A stretch of 64,000 nt of DNA, taken from positions 310,001-374,000 of the forward strand of contig NZ_SHMH01000002.1 in the NCBI RefSeq assembly GCF_004283755.1, given 5' to 3'. The position numbers were made by a program, and so were the translations under genes. Of this stretch, positions 1 through 8,109 are shown in pieces; within the stretch, counting starts at the first letter, position 1; each line of letters begins with the position of its first letter. Below the pieces are notes generated by a model. That model was not told the origin of the DNA. It worked only from the letters and a program-made list of their open reading frames with translations, and did not search any database. Source of the stretch: Pseudoxanthomonas winnipegensis. Lineage in GTDB: Bacteria > Pseudomonadota > Gammaproteobacteria > Xanthomonadales > Xanthomonadaceae.

Positions 1-98
1 ATCGCGCCGCCGGCTGGCGCGGCGCAGCACGCCCGGGTGGCCAGGGAGTGGGATTGCCGTCACGCCGGCTTCCCGGCCGCCGGGTAACTTCCCACCCC

Positions 99-452
99 AT
101 GGATCAGGACGCGAGCCGGCGCGATTGGCCAGACTGGCTGGACCTCGAGGTCGAGCAGGAATACTGGCGGACGCGCTTCATGGACCTGCCCTGCGCCAAG
201 GCGGGCGACGACATCCACCGCTGCTGGCCGCTGATCGAGCTGGTCTACACGCTGTACGTGCGTTACCCGCGCGCCTCGCTGATCGAGGCGCTGGCGCATT
301 ACGAGGCCGGATCGCGCGGCCATCCGCACGGCATGGACCATCCGCAGCTGACCGAGCTGTTCGCCCGCATCTGGGGCCGCATCCTCAAGGTCGCCCGCGG
401 CCGCACGCTGCCGGCCTGGGCGCCCGGCGGGCCGGGCGCGGCGCGTTCCTGA
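99..452 (+). CDS. Hypothetical protein
   Basis: A 117-residue soluble protein that I do not recognise. It begins MDQDASRRDWPDWLDLEVEQ, is rich in Trp, His and acidic residues in its first half, and ends in a Gly/Pro/Ala-rich tail. There is no signal peptide, membrane segment or familiar catalytic motif. The reading frame has typical high-GC third-position bias, which supports coding. The start is uncertain: a GTG at 48 would add 17 residues, but those look like non-coding arginine-rich sequence, and neither start has a convincing ribosome binding site. It lies alone upstream of the TauD-like gene, 138 bp away. The first 98 bp of the window show no gene I can support. Confidence 0.5.
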   Translation: MDQDASRRDWPDWLDLEVEQEYWRTRFMDLPCAKAGDDIHRCWPLIELVYTLYVRYPRASLIEALAHYEAGSRGHPHGMDHPQLTELFARIWGRILKVARGRTLPAWAPGGPGAARS

Positions 453-590
453 CTGCCGCCGTGCGCGGCATATGCCATCGAAGGCGGACGACATGCCCGA
501 TGGCTATTTCAGTCGCCGTCTGACGGCCCCTAGGGTGGCAGGTCCGGCGGCGCACGGCGCCGTTGGACGTGATCCCTCCCGGAGCCGCCC

Positions 591-1481
591 ATGGCTGTCG
601 CTGCCCACGCCGTTTCCCCTGCCATCGCCGATGCGGTGGAGATCGTCCCGTTCGATGCGCCGCTGGGCGCGGAAGTCTGGGGCCTGGACCTGTCGCGCCC
701 GCTGAGCGCGGCGACCTTCGCGCGCATCCACCGCGCGCACCTGGACCACCACGTGCTGGTGTTCCGCGATGCGCGCATCACCCCGGCCCAGCAGGTGGAC
801 TTCAGCCGCCGCTTCGGGCCGCTGCAGATCCACGTGCTGCGCAACTTCCAGCTGGCCGGGCATCCGGAGGTGCTGGTGGTGTCCAACATCAAGCAGGACG
901 GCAAGCCGATCGGCCTGGGCGATGCGGGCCACTACTGGCATTCGGACCTGTCCTACAAGGAGCGGCCCAGCCTGGGCTCGCTGCTGCATGCGCAGGAGCT
1001 GCCGCGCGAGGGCGGGGACACCTTGTTCGCCAACCAGCATCTGGCCTTCGACACGCTGCCGGCCGAGCTGCGCCGCGCCATCGACGGCCGCCTCGCCGAG
1101 CACAGCTACCTGGCCAAGTACGAGGAGCTGCGTGCGCGCAATCCCTATCGCCCGGCGCTGACCCAGGAACAGATCGACGAGGTCGTGCCGGTGCGGCATC
1201 CGGTGGTGCGCACCCATCCGGAGACCGGCCGCCGCGCGCTGTTCGTCAGCGAGCATTTCACCACCCGCATCGTCGACCTGCCGCAGGACGAAAGCGATGC
1301 GCTGCTGGCCGAGCTGTTCGCGCTGAGCACGCGGGAATCCTTGGTGTACCGCCATCGCTGGCAGCCGCACGACCTGGTGTTCTGGGACAACCGCTCGGTC
1401 ATGCACCTGGCCGCCGGCACGCCCGACAGCGAACGCCGCCTGCTCTACCGCACCACCATCGAGGGCGACGCGCCGTTCTGA
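591..1481 (+). CDS. TauD/TfdA-family Fe(II)/2-oxoglutarate dioxygenase
   Basis: A 296-residue non-haem iron dioxygenase of the TauD/TfdA family, which hydroxylates a substrate using O2 and 2-oxoglutarate. TauD itself releases sulfite from taurine. The HxD iron motif is visible as H117-S-D119 (YWHSD), the distal iron ligand is H272 (NRSVMHLA), and R287 (LLYRTTIEG) fits the 2-oxoglutarate carboxylate-binding arginine. Length matches the family. A GGAG stretch precedes the ATG. It stands just upstream of a complete SsuA/TauA-type ABC importer on the same strand, so an organosulfonate or related alkyl substrate taken up by that importer is the natural guess. The exact substrate cannot be read from sequence. 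The two genes are separated by a run of heptad repeats. Confidence 0.85.
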   Translation: MAVAAHAVSPAIADAVEIVPFDAPLGAEVWGLDLSRPLSAATFARIHRAHLDHHVLVFRDARITPAQQVDFSRRFGPLQIHVLRNFQLAGHPEVLVVSNIKQDGKPIGLGDAGHYWHSDLSYKERPSLGSLLHAQELPREGGDTLFANQHLAFDTLPAELRRAIDGRLAEHSYLAKYEELRARNPYRPALTQEQIDEVVPVRHPVVRTHPETGRRALFVSEHFTTRIVDLPQDESDALLAELFALSTRESLVYRHRWQPHDLVFWDNRSVMHLAAGTPDSERRLLYRTTIEGDAPF

Positions 1482-1490
1482 AGCAGCGCG

Positions 1491-1548
1491 CCCAATCCCC
1501 AATCCCCAATCCCCAATCCCCAATCCCCAATCCCCAATCCCCAATCCC
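1491..1548. repeat. Tandem heptad repeat (AATCCCC)n
   Basis: Eight AAT triplets spaced exactly 7 bp apart: seven full AATCCCC units and a partial eighth. The array fills almost the whole 78-bp gap between the dioxygenase stop and the start of the binding-protein gene. A degenerate relative on the opposite strand lies at 33752-33779. Such heptads are prone to slippage, so copy number may differ between strains. Since the array is intergenic, a change would alter spacing or mRNA structure rather than reading frame. Confidence 0.9.
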
Positions 1549-1559
1549 GAGCCTGTCAA

Positions 1560-2630
1560 ATGCCCCCACGTTCCGCATCGACCCGCGCGTTCCTGCGCCG
1601 CCGTCTGCTGCCCGCCACGGCGCTGCTGCTGTGCGCCGCGCTGCTGGCGGCCTGCGGCAACGCCGGCCAGGGCGAAGCGCCGGCGGGCGCGGCGCCGCAG
1701 CAGGCCACGCTGCGCATCGGCAAGCAGTTCGGCATCGTCTACCTGCTGCTGGACGTGGCCGACGCCAAGGGCTTCATCGTCGAGCAGGCCAAGACCCAGG
1801 GCCTGGCGGTCAAGGTGGAGACCCGGCAGCTGTCGGGCGGCGCGGCGATCAACGATGCGCTGCTCAGCGGCGCCATCGACGTGGCCGGCGCCGGCACCGG
1901 GCCGCTGTTCACCCTGTGGGACCGCACGCGCGGCCGCCAGGACGTGCGCGGCGTGGCCTCGCTGGGCAACTTCCCCTATCAGCTGATCAGCAACGCGCCG
2001 TCGGTGCGCAGCATCGACGATCTGCGCCCGAGCGATCGCATCGCGGTGCCCGCGGTCGGCGTGTCGGTGCAGGCGCGCATCCTGCAGTACGCCTCGGCCC
2101 AGCGCTGGGGCCAGGCGCAGGCGCTGAAGCTGGACGCGCAGCAGGTCGCGCTGCCGCATCCGGACGCGGCGGCGGCGATCATCTCCGGCGGCAGCGAGAT
2201 CACCGCGCATTTCTCCACTCCGCCGTTCCAGCAGCAGGAGCTGGCGCGCAATCCGGCCGCGCACGTGATCCTGGACTCCTACCAGGTGCTGGGCGGTCCG
2301 TCCTCGGCCACGGTGCTGTACGCCACGGCGAAGTTCCGCAAGGACAATCCCGCGCTGTACCACGCCTTCCTGGCCGGGCTGGACCAGGCGGCCAAGTTCA
2401 TCGTCGCCCATCCCGAGGAGGTGGCCGAGGTCTACGTGCAGCGCAACCCGGGCAGCGAGCGCGAGCAGGTGCTGGCCGTGCTGCGCGATCCGCAGGTGCA
2501 GTTCACCATCGCGCCGCAGAACACGCTGGGGCTGGGCCGCTTCATGCAGCAGGTCGGCGCGATCAAGCAGGCGCCGGGCGCGGTGGGCGACTACTTCTTC
2601 GACGACCCGCTGATCGCGGGCGGGAGCTAG
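1560..2630 (+). CDS. ABC transporter substrate-binding lipoprotein (SsuA/TauA/NMT1-like)
   Basis: A 356-residue periplasmic binding protein of the nitrate/sulfonate/taurine class (NMT1/SsuA-like fold). The N-terminus has an Arg-rich segment, a hydrophobic core and a lipobox LLAAC with the lipidated Cys at about 32, so it should be membrane-anchored. The mature part opens with ATLRIGKQFGIVYLLLDVAD, the usual first strand and ligand-pocket helix of this family, followed by the hinge region around SGGAAINDALLSGAIDVAGAG. It captures the substrate for the ATPase and permease encoded next, 4 bp and about 820 bp downstream. The ribosome binding site is weak, and the upstream gap is made of heptad repeats. 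Substrate is inferred only as a sulfonate-like or similar small anion, given the TauD-like gene before it. Confidence 0.85.
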   Translation: MPPRSASTRAFLRRRLLPATALLLCAALLAACGNAGQGEAPAGAAPQQATLRIGKQFGIVYLLLDVADAKGFIVEQAKTQGLAVKVETRQLSGGAAINDALLSGAIDVAGAGTGPLFTLWDRTRGRQDVRGVASLGNFPYQLISNAPSVRSIDDLRPSDRIAVPAVGVSVQARILQYASAQRWGQAQALKLDAQQVALPHPDAAAAIISGGSEITAHFSTPPFQQQELARNPAAHVILDSYQVLGGPSSATVLYATAKFRKDNPALYHAFLAGLDQAAKFIVAHPEEVAEVYVQRNPGSEREQVLAVLRDPQVQFTIAPQNTLGLGRFMQQVGAIKQAPGAVGDYFFDDPLIAGGS

Positions 2631-2634
2631 GCCG

Positions 2635-3456
2635 GTGAACGTGCACGCATTGCCGCAGCCGATGCTGCAGGTGGACCACGTCAGCCTGGAGTACGCCGAG
2701 GCCGGGCGCGTGGTGCGCGCCACCCACCGGGTGAGTTTCGACGTGCATGAGGCCGACCGCTTCGTGCTGCTGGGCCCGTCGGGCTGCGGCAAGTCGACCC
2801 TGCTCAAGGCGGTGGCCGGGTTCCTGACGCCGAGCGAGGGCCAGATCCGCCTGGACGGGACGCCGGTCGCCGCGCCGGGGCCGGATCGCGGCGTGGTGTT
2901 CCAGGAGTTCGACCAGCTGGCGCCTTGGAAGACGGTGCGGCAGAACGTCGAGTTCGGCTTGCGCGTCGCGCGCAGGCTGGGCCGGGCCGAGGCGCGCGAA
3001 CGCGCCGGCGATGCGCTGGAGAAGGTCGGCCTGACCGCCTTCGCCGACGCCTATCCGCATACCCTCTCCGGCGGCATGAAGCAGCGCGTGGCCATCGCCC
3101 GCGCGCTGGCGATGCAGCCGCGCGTGCTGCTGATGGACGAGCCCTTCGCCGCGCTGGACGCGCTGACCCGCCAGCGCATGCAGGCCCAGCTGCTGGCGCT
3201 GTGGGAGCAGGTGCGCTTCACCCTGCTGTTCGTCACCCATTCCATCGACGAGGCGTTGGTGGTCGGCAGCCGGGTGCTGCTGCTCTCGCCGCACCCGGGC
3301 CAGGTGCGCGCCGAACTCAACGCGCACCAGTTCGATGCCGGCAGCGGCGCCAGCGTCGCCTTCCAGCAGGCCAGCGCGCATATCCACCACCTGCTGTTCG
3401 AGGCGCCGCATGCCGCGCCGACGCCGCTGCGCACGCGCACCGAGGCCCAGGCATGA
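2635..3456 (+). CDS. ABC transporter ATP-binding protein (SsuB/TauB-like)
   Basis: The 273-residue cytoplasmic ATPase of the importer. Walker A is GPSGCGKST at residues 47-55, the Q-loop Gln is at 90, the signature LSGGMKQR is at 144-151, Walker B is VLLMDEP at 164-170, and the switch His is at 202 (FVTHSID). This spacing and the FxEFDQLAPWKTV segment match the nitrate/sulfonate/taurine ATPase family. Translation starts at a GTG four bases after the binding-protein stop. The gene ends in an ATGA overlap with the permease start, so the three transport genes form one translationally coupled unit. The last 30 residues, rich in Ala, Pro and Arg, extend beyond the usual core. Confidence 0.9.
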   Translation: MNVHALPQPMLQVDHVSLEYAEAGRVVRATHRVSFDVHEADRFVLLGPSGCGKSTLLKAVAGFLTPSEGQIRLDGTPVAAPGPDRGVVFQEFDQLAPWKTVRQNVEFGLRVARRLGRAEARERAGDALEKVGLTAFADAYPHTLSGGMKQRVAIARALAMQPRVLLMDEPFAALDALTRQRMQAQLLALWEQVRFTLLFVTHSIDEALVVGSRVLLLSPHPGQVRAELNAHQFDAGSGASVAFQQASAHIHHLLFEAPHAAPTPLRTRTEAQA

Positions 3457-4334
3457 GCGCGGTGGCCACCCCGCTGCGCCGGCAGCCGCCGGTGCGCCCG
3501 GAATACACGCGCAGCGTGGTGCCGGTGGAGGCCGCGCGCGCGATCCCGCAGGCGCGGCGCCGGCCCTGGCCGGACGGCCTGCGCCGCGCGCTGGTGCTGG
3601 TGGTGCTGGCCATCGTCTGGGAGATCGCCGCGCGCCTGGTCGGCAACGACCTGCTGCTGCCGAGCTTCCTGCAGACCACGCGCGCCTTCTACGACGGGCT
3701 GATCTCCGGCGAGCTGCCGCGGCGCGTGGCCGCCTCGCTGTGGGTGCTGGCGCAGGGCTATGCGCTGGGCGTGCTCGGCGCGTTCGCGCTGACCGCGCTG
3801 GCGGCCTCCACGCGTATCGGCCGCGATGTGCTGGGCACGCTGGTGGCGATGTTCAATCCGCTGCCGGCCATCGCGCTGCTGCCGCTGGCGCTGCTGTGGT
3901 TCGGGCTGGGCACCGGCAGCCTGGTGTTCGTGCTGGTGCACTCGGTGCTGTGGCCGCTGGCGCTGAGCACCTTCGCAGGCTTCGAGGCGGTGCCGCAGAC
4001 CCTGCGCATGGCCGGGCGCAACCTGGGCCTGCGCGGACCGCGCTATGTCGTGCAGCTGCTGGTGCCCGCGGCGCTGCCCTCGATCCTGTCGGGGCTGAAG
4101 ATCGCCTGGGCCTTCGCCTGGCGCACGCTGATCGCCGCCGAGCTGGTGTTCGGCGCCACCTCCGGCCAGGGCGGGCTGGGCTGGTACATCTTCCAGAACC
4201 GCAACGAGCTCTACACCGACAAGGTGTTCGCCGGCCTGGCGATGGTGATCGTGCTGGGGCTGCTGGTGGAAGTGGTGGTCTTCAGCGGCCTGGAGCGGCT
4301 GACCGTGCGGCGCTGGGGCATGCAGCGCAGCTAG
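3453..4334 (+). CDS. ABC transporter permease (SsuC/TauC-like)
   Basis: A 293-residue inner-membrane permease with about six hydrophobic segments, beginning with a cytoplasmic Arg/Pro-rich N-terminus of about 45 residues. The EAA coupling motif is seen near AGRNLGLRGPRYVVQLLVPAALPS, where the permease contacts the ATPase. The segment AMFNPLPAIALLPLALLWFG is typical of BPD_transp_1 permeases for nitrate, sulfonate and taurine. The start is the ATG overlapping the stop of the ATPase gene by four bases. It completes a binding-protein, ATPase and permease importer. A 63-bp gap then separates it from the convergent MHS transporter. Confidence 0.9.
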   Translation: MSAVATPLRRQPPVRPEYTRSVVPVEAARAIPQARRRPWPDGLRRALVLVVLAIVWEIAARLVGNDLLLPSFLQTTRAFYDGLISGELPRRVAASLWVLAQGYALGVLGAFALTALAASTRIGRDVLGTLVAMFNPLPAIALLPLALLWFGLGTGSLVFVLVHSVLWPLALSTFAGFEAVPQTLRMAGRNLGLRGPRYVVQLLVPAALPSILSGLKIAWAFAWRTLIAAELVFGATSGQGGLGWYIFQNRNELYTDKVFAGLAMVIVLGLLVEVVVFSGLERLTVRRWGMQRS

Positions 4335-4397
4335 GAACGCGGGCGAAGCGGGGCGGTGAGCGCACCGCCTGGCGTTCGCCCATGCCCGCCACCAGGC

Positions 4398-5687
4398 TCA
4401 GGAAGGCGTCGGCTCGCCGACCTGCACCCGCGCGCGGCGGAACAGCACCAGCGTGGCCACCAGGCCGATCAGCGCGGCCAGCGACAGCCACAGCGCCGGG
4501 GCCGCCTTGCTGCCGGTGGCATGGATCAGCCAGGTCGAGACCGCCGGGGTGAAGCCGCCCATGGTCGCCGTGGCCAGGCTGTAGGCCAGCGAGAAGCCGG
4601 TGGTGCGCACCGAGGCCGGCATCACCTCGGTCAGTGCCACCACCATGGCGCCGTTGTAGGCGCCGTAGAGCAGCGAGAGCCATTCGCCCGCGATCAGCAG
4701 CCGCACGAACGAGGGCGAGGCCACCAGCCAGTGCAGCAGCGGCCAGGCGGTGAGCAGGGTGGCCAGGGATGCGGCCACCAGCAGCGGGCGGCGGCCGACG
4801 CGGTCGCTCAGCGCGCCGAACACCGGCAGCCAGACGAAGTTGGACAGGCCGATGCAGCAGGTCACCAGCAGGCTGTCCAGGTCGGACAGCTGCAGCGCGT
4901 CGCGGCCGTAGGTCGGCATGTAGGCGGTGATCAGGTAGAAGGACACCGTGGTCATTATCACCATGCCCACGCCGGCCAGCACCACGCCGGTGTTCTGCCG
5001 CAGCGAGCGCAGCACCGCGCGGCCGTCCGGGCGCTCGGTGCGCGCGGCGAACTCCGGGCTTTCCTCCATCGAGCGCCGGATGAGGAAGATCACCGGCACG
5101 ATCAGGCAACCGATGAAGAACGGGATGCGCCAGCCCCAGGCGTCCATCTGCGCCGGCGCCAGCCACGCGTGCAGGGCCACGCCCAGCGCGCCGGCGAACA
5201 CCACCGCCACCTGCTGGCTGGCCGACTGCCAGGCCACGTAGAAGCCGCGGTGGCCGGGCGTGGCGATCTCGGACAGGTAGACCGATACGCCGCCCAGCTC
5301 CGCACCGGCCGAGAAGCCCTGCAGCAGCCGGCCCAGCAGCACCAGCAGCGGCGCCAGCACGCCCAGCGTGGCGTAGCCGGGCACGAAGGCGATCAGCAGC
5401 ACGCCCAGCGACATCAGCCCCAGCGTCAGCAGCAGGCCTTTGCGCCGGCCGTGGCGGTCGATGTAGGCGCCCAGCACCAGCGCGCCCAGCGGGCGCATCA
5501 GGAAGCCCGCGCCGAAGGTCGCCAGCGACAGCATCAGCGAGGCGAAGGCGTTCTGCGAGGGGAAGAAGGTGTGACCGATGGTCGTGGCGTAGAAGCCATA
5601 GACCATGAAGTCGTACATCTCGAGGAAATTGCCGGCGGTGACACGGATCACCGCGGGCGCGCCGTGGGGGGGCGAGGCTGGATTCAT
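4398..5687 (-). CDS. MHS-family MFS transporter (citrate/tricarballylate:H+ symporter-like)
   Basis: A 429-residue proton symporter with 12 predicted membrane segments. It has the metabolite:H+ symporter signatures: [15 protein letters not shown] in helix 1, [19 protein letters not shown] in the loop after helix 2, and [15 protein letters not shown] in helix 4. Its closest recognisable relatives are the citrate and tricarballylate permeases (CitA/TcuC type). The substrate is inferred to be a di- or tricarboxylate. I start at the ATG at 5687 (MNPASPPHG). The frame stays open further upstream to 5855, but that extension encodes the palindromic repeat at 5829-5851 and is not part of the protein. 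The gene is monocistronic as far as can be seen. Confidence 0.85.
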   Translation of the reverse strand: MNPASPPHGAPAVIRVTAGNFLEMYDFMVYGFYATTIGHTFFPSQNAFASLMLSLATFGAGFLMRPLGALVLGAYIDRHGRRKGLLLTLGLMSLGVLLIAFVPGYATLGVLAPLLVLLGRLLQGFSAGAELGGVSVYLSEIATPGHRGFYVAWQSASQQVAVVFAGALGVALHAWLAPAQMDAWGWRIPFFIGCLIVPVIFLIRRSMEESPEFAARTERPDGRAVLRSLRQNTGVVLAGVGMVIMTTVSFYLITAYMPTYGRDALQLSDLDSLLVTCCIGLSNFVWLPVFGALSDRVGRRPLLVAASLATLLTAWPLLHWLVASPSFVRLLIAGEWLSLLYGAYNGAMVVALTEVMPASVRTTGFSLAYSLATATMGGFTPAVSTWLIHATGSKAAPALWLSLAALIGLVATLVLFRRARVQVGEPTPS

Positions 5688-5828
5688 CGTGGCGGAAGTG
5701 GGGGAGACAGGGGGAGAGCGGAAGCGGCAAACATACGCCGCGCGGGGAAATGTTCCGTGAGAAACAGGAGCGAGGGACGAGGGGAGAGGAGCCAGAAAGG
5801 AGCAAAAGCCGGCAACAAACCCACTACC

Positions 5829-5940
5829 GTCATTCCCGCGAATGCGGGAATCCATGGACGTTCGCGCGGTGAAGCCAGCGGCGCTGCATGGTCAGACGTG
5901 CGTCTGCCGAAAAGCACTTCCCGCGTTTGCGGGAACGACG
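5829..5940. repeat. REP-like palindrome pair in a 323-bp intergenic stretch
   Basis: Two hairpins, ATTCCCGCGAATGCGGGAAT at 5832-5851 and TTCCCGCGTTTGCGGGAA at 5918-5935, stand in inverted orientation: the first is flanked by GTC on the left, the second by GAC on the right. This is the usual arrangement of bacterial interspersed mosaic elements. The same family recurs at 37506-37587. The surrounding gap (5688-6010) lies between the start of the MHS gene and the 3' end of fabV and holds nothing else I can identify except the MHS upstream region. Confidence 0.85.
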
Positions 5941-6010
5941 GTGGGAGGTTCAAGGGAGGCGCTTACGCGTCGTCCCTTGTTCCTTCCTACCCGTCCCTGC
6001 GCAACGCTCC

Positions 6011-7216
6011 TCAGAGCTCGATCACATCGAACTTCACGTCCGGATCGACATCGGCGTCGTAATCCACATCGTCGCGCTCGAAGCCGAACAGCTTGAGGAA
6101 CTCGCGCTTGTAGTTGGCGTAGTCGGTCAGCTCGAACAGGTTCTCGCTGGTGACCTGCGGCCAGATCGCCTTGGCCGCGGTCTGCACCTCGGGCTTGAGC
6201 TCCCAGTCGTCCAGGCGCAGGCGCTGCTCGTCGTCCAGCTCGGGCGCGGCGCCGTCGGCGCGGTACATGCGCTCGCGGAACAGACGGTCCAGCTGCTCGA
6301 TGGTGCCCTCGTGCAGGCCCAACTCCTTCATCACCTTGAAGACGATGGAGATGTACAGCGGCATCACCGGGATGGCCGAGCTGGCCTGGGTCACCACCGA
6401 CTTGAGCACGGCCACGTTGGCGCTGCCGCCGGTCGCGGCGAGCCTGGCGTTGAGCCGCTGCGCGGTCGCGTCCAGGTCGGCCTTGGCCTTGCCCAGCGCG
6501 CCGTGCCAGTAGATCGGCCAGGTGATCTCGGTGCCGATGTAGCTGAAGGCCACCGTCTTGGCCGCCGGGGCCAGCACGCCGGCCTGGGCCAGCGCATCGA
6601 TCCACAGTTCCCAGTCCTGGCCGCCCATGACGGTGACCGTGTCGGCGATCTCCTCCTCGGTGGCCGGCTCGATGCTGGCGGTGGTGATGGTGTCCTTGTT
6701 GGTGTCGATGGCGGTGGAGGTGTAGGGCGCGCCGATCGGCTTGAGCGCCGAGCGCTTGAGTTCGCCGGTGGACGGCAGCTTGCGCACCGGCGAGGCCAGC
6801 GAATACACCACCAGGTCCACCTGGCCGCCCATCTCGGTCTTGATCAGCTCGATGACCTTGGCGCGCGCCTCGTCGGAGAACGCATCGCCGTTGATCGAGC
6901 GCGCGTACAGCCCGGCCTGCTTGGCGAACTTGTCGAAGGCGGCCGCGTTGTACCAGCCGGCGGTGCCGGCCTTCTTGTCGCTGCCGGGCTTCTCGAAGAA
7001 CACCCCCAGCGTGTCGGCGCCGAAGCCGAACGCCGCGCTGATGCGCGCGGCCAGGCCGTAGCCGCTGGAGGCGCCGATCACCAGCACCTTCTTCGGACCG
7101 TCCTGGCGCACGCCGCGCGCGCGCGTGGCGGCGATCTGGTCGCGCACGTTGAGCTCGCAGCCCAGCGGATGGGTGGTGGTGCAGATGAATCCGCGGACCT
7201 TGGGATGGATGATCAA
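6011..7216 (-). CDS. fabV: Enoyl-[acyl-carrier-protein] reductase FabV
   Basis: A 401-residue NADH-dependent trans-2-enoyl-ACP/CoA reductase that catalyses the last step of each fatty acid elongation round. The protein reads [20 protein letters not shown], the standard FabV N-terminus, when the TTG at 7216 is used as start. The longer upstream frame lacks the conserved beginning. A GAGAGG ribosome binding site sits seven bases before this TTG. The cofactor-binding segment [15 protein letters not shown] is at about 45-58. The FabV-specific Y-x8-K catalytic pair is Y236 and K245, giving one-residue agreement with characterised enzymes. FabV is known to be insensitive to triclosan compared with FabI. 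Length is typical of the family. It is probably transcribed alone. Confidence 0.95.
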   Translation of the reverse strand: MIIHPKVRGFICTTTHPLGCELNVRDQIAATRARGVRQDGPKKVLVIGASSGYGLAARISAAFGFGADTLGVFFEKPGSDKKAGTAGWYNAAAFDKFAKQAGLYARSINGDAFSDEARAKVIELIKTEMGGQVDLVVYSLASPVRKLPSTGELKRSALKPIGAPYTSTAIDTNKDTITTASIEPATEEEIADTVTVMGGQDWELWIDALAQAGVLAPAAKTVAFSYIGTEITWPIYWHGALGKAKADLDATAQRLNARLAATGGSANVAVLKSVVTQASSAIPVMPLYISIVFKVMKELGLHEGTIEQLDRLFRERMYRADGAAPELDDEQRLRLDDWELKPEVQTAAKAIWPQVTSENLFELTDYANYKREFLKLFGFERDDVDYDADVDPDVKFDVIEL

Positions 7217-7319
7217 GACGATGCCTCTCGAATGGGGAACACGTTGCGCGCGGCATCTTAAGCCCCGCATCGCCCCACGGCCACGTGCGCCGGCGTATGG
7301 CGCGGCCCGGCGCCGCAGG

Positions 7320-7952
7320 CTAGCGGCGCGATTCGGTGGCGATGCGCACCGCCAGCGCGGCCAGCACCGTGCCCATCAGCCAGCGTTGCACGCGCTGCCA
7401 GGTCGGCCGCTGCGCCAGGAACTGCGCGATGCGGCCGGCGAACATGGCGATCACGGCGTTGACCGCCACGCTGATGACGATCTGGGTGGAGCCCAGCACC
7501 AGCGACTGGCCCAGCACATCCCCGCGCGTGGGATCGACGAACTGCGGCAGCAGGGACAGATACATCACCGCGATCTTGGGATTGAACAGATTGGTGAGGA
7601 ATCCCATCGTGATCAGCTTGCGTGCACCGTCCTTGGGCAGGTCGCGCACCTGGAACGGCGAGCGGCCGCCGGGCCGCAGCGCCTGCCAGGCCAGCCACAG
7701 CAGATAGGCCGCGCCGGCCAGGCGCAAGGTGTCGTAGGCATAGGGCACGGCCACCACGAAGGCGGTGATGCCCAGCGCGGCGCACAGCATGTAGAACACG
7801 AAGCCGAGCGCGACGCCGATCAGGGAGATCAGGCCAGCGGACGTGCCCTGGCTGATCGAGCGCGAGATCAGATAGATCATGTTCGGTCCCGGCGTGAGGA
7901 CCATGCCGAAGGCGACAAGGGCGAAGGCAAGCAGATGGCTGATCTCGGGCAT
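7320..7952 (-). CDS. LysE/RhtB-family amino-acid exporter
   Basis: A 210-residue inner-membrane exporter of the LysE/RhtB family with about six hydrophobic segments. The family-defining motif [20 protein letters not shown] lies at residues 16-35 and [20 protein letters not shown] near 118-137. These proteins expel amino acids such as threonine, homoserine or lysine, or their analogues; the actual substrate is unknown. It starts at the ATG at 7952. Its 3' end faces the upstream region of fabV about 100 bp away. Its own upstream region is shared with the divergent nucleotidase gene, 157 bp away. Confidence 0.9.
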   Translation of the reverse strand: MPEISHLLAFALVAFGMVLTPGPNMIYLISRSISQGTSAGLISLIGVALGFVFYMLCAALGITAFVVAVPYAYDTLRLAGAAYLLWLAWQALRPGGRSPFQVRDLPKDGARKLITMGFLTNLFNPKIAVMYLSLLPQFVDPTRGDVLGQSLVLGSTQIVISVAVNAVIAMFAGRIAQFLAQRPTWQRVQRWLMGTVLAALAVRIATESRR

Positions 7953-8109
7953 CGGGGACGTCCCTGGAGCGGAAGGAGCCGGAGCGCTGCGCGCAGGCCT
8001 TCAGTATAGCGAGCGCGTCGCCTGGTCCGCGCCGCAACCGCAGCCGATGCGCCGGTGTGACATTGGCAGGCCAACGAGATCTGCTACTTTCGCCCGCCCG
8101 CTCCGCCGC

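Noticed and set aside
1491..1548. CRISPR array
   Set aside because: The 7-bp units are directly adjacent with no spacers.
504..2807. Long minus-strand open frame of 767 codons
   Set aside because: It lies opposite the dioxygenase, binding-protein and ATPase genes, and its translation is Arg/Gln/His-rich low-complexity sequence, a normal by-product of very high GC content. The same applies to other giant opposite-strand frames such as 8125-9957, 14671-16821, 17617-20190 and 61138-62724.
5688..5855. N-terminal extension of the MHS transporter beginning [10 protein letters not shown]
   Set aside because: This peptide is the translation of the REP palindrome and occurs wherever such repeats fall in frame; the conserved protein starts at 5687.
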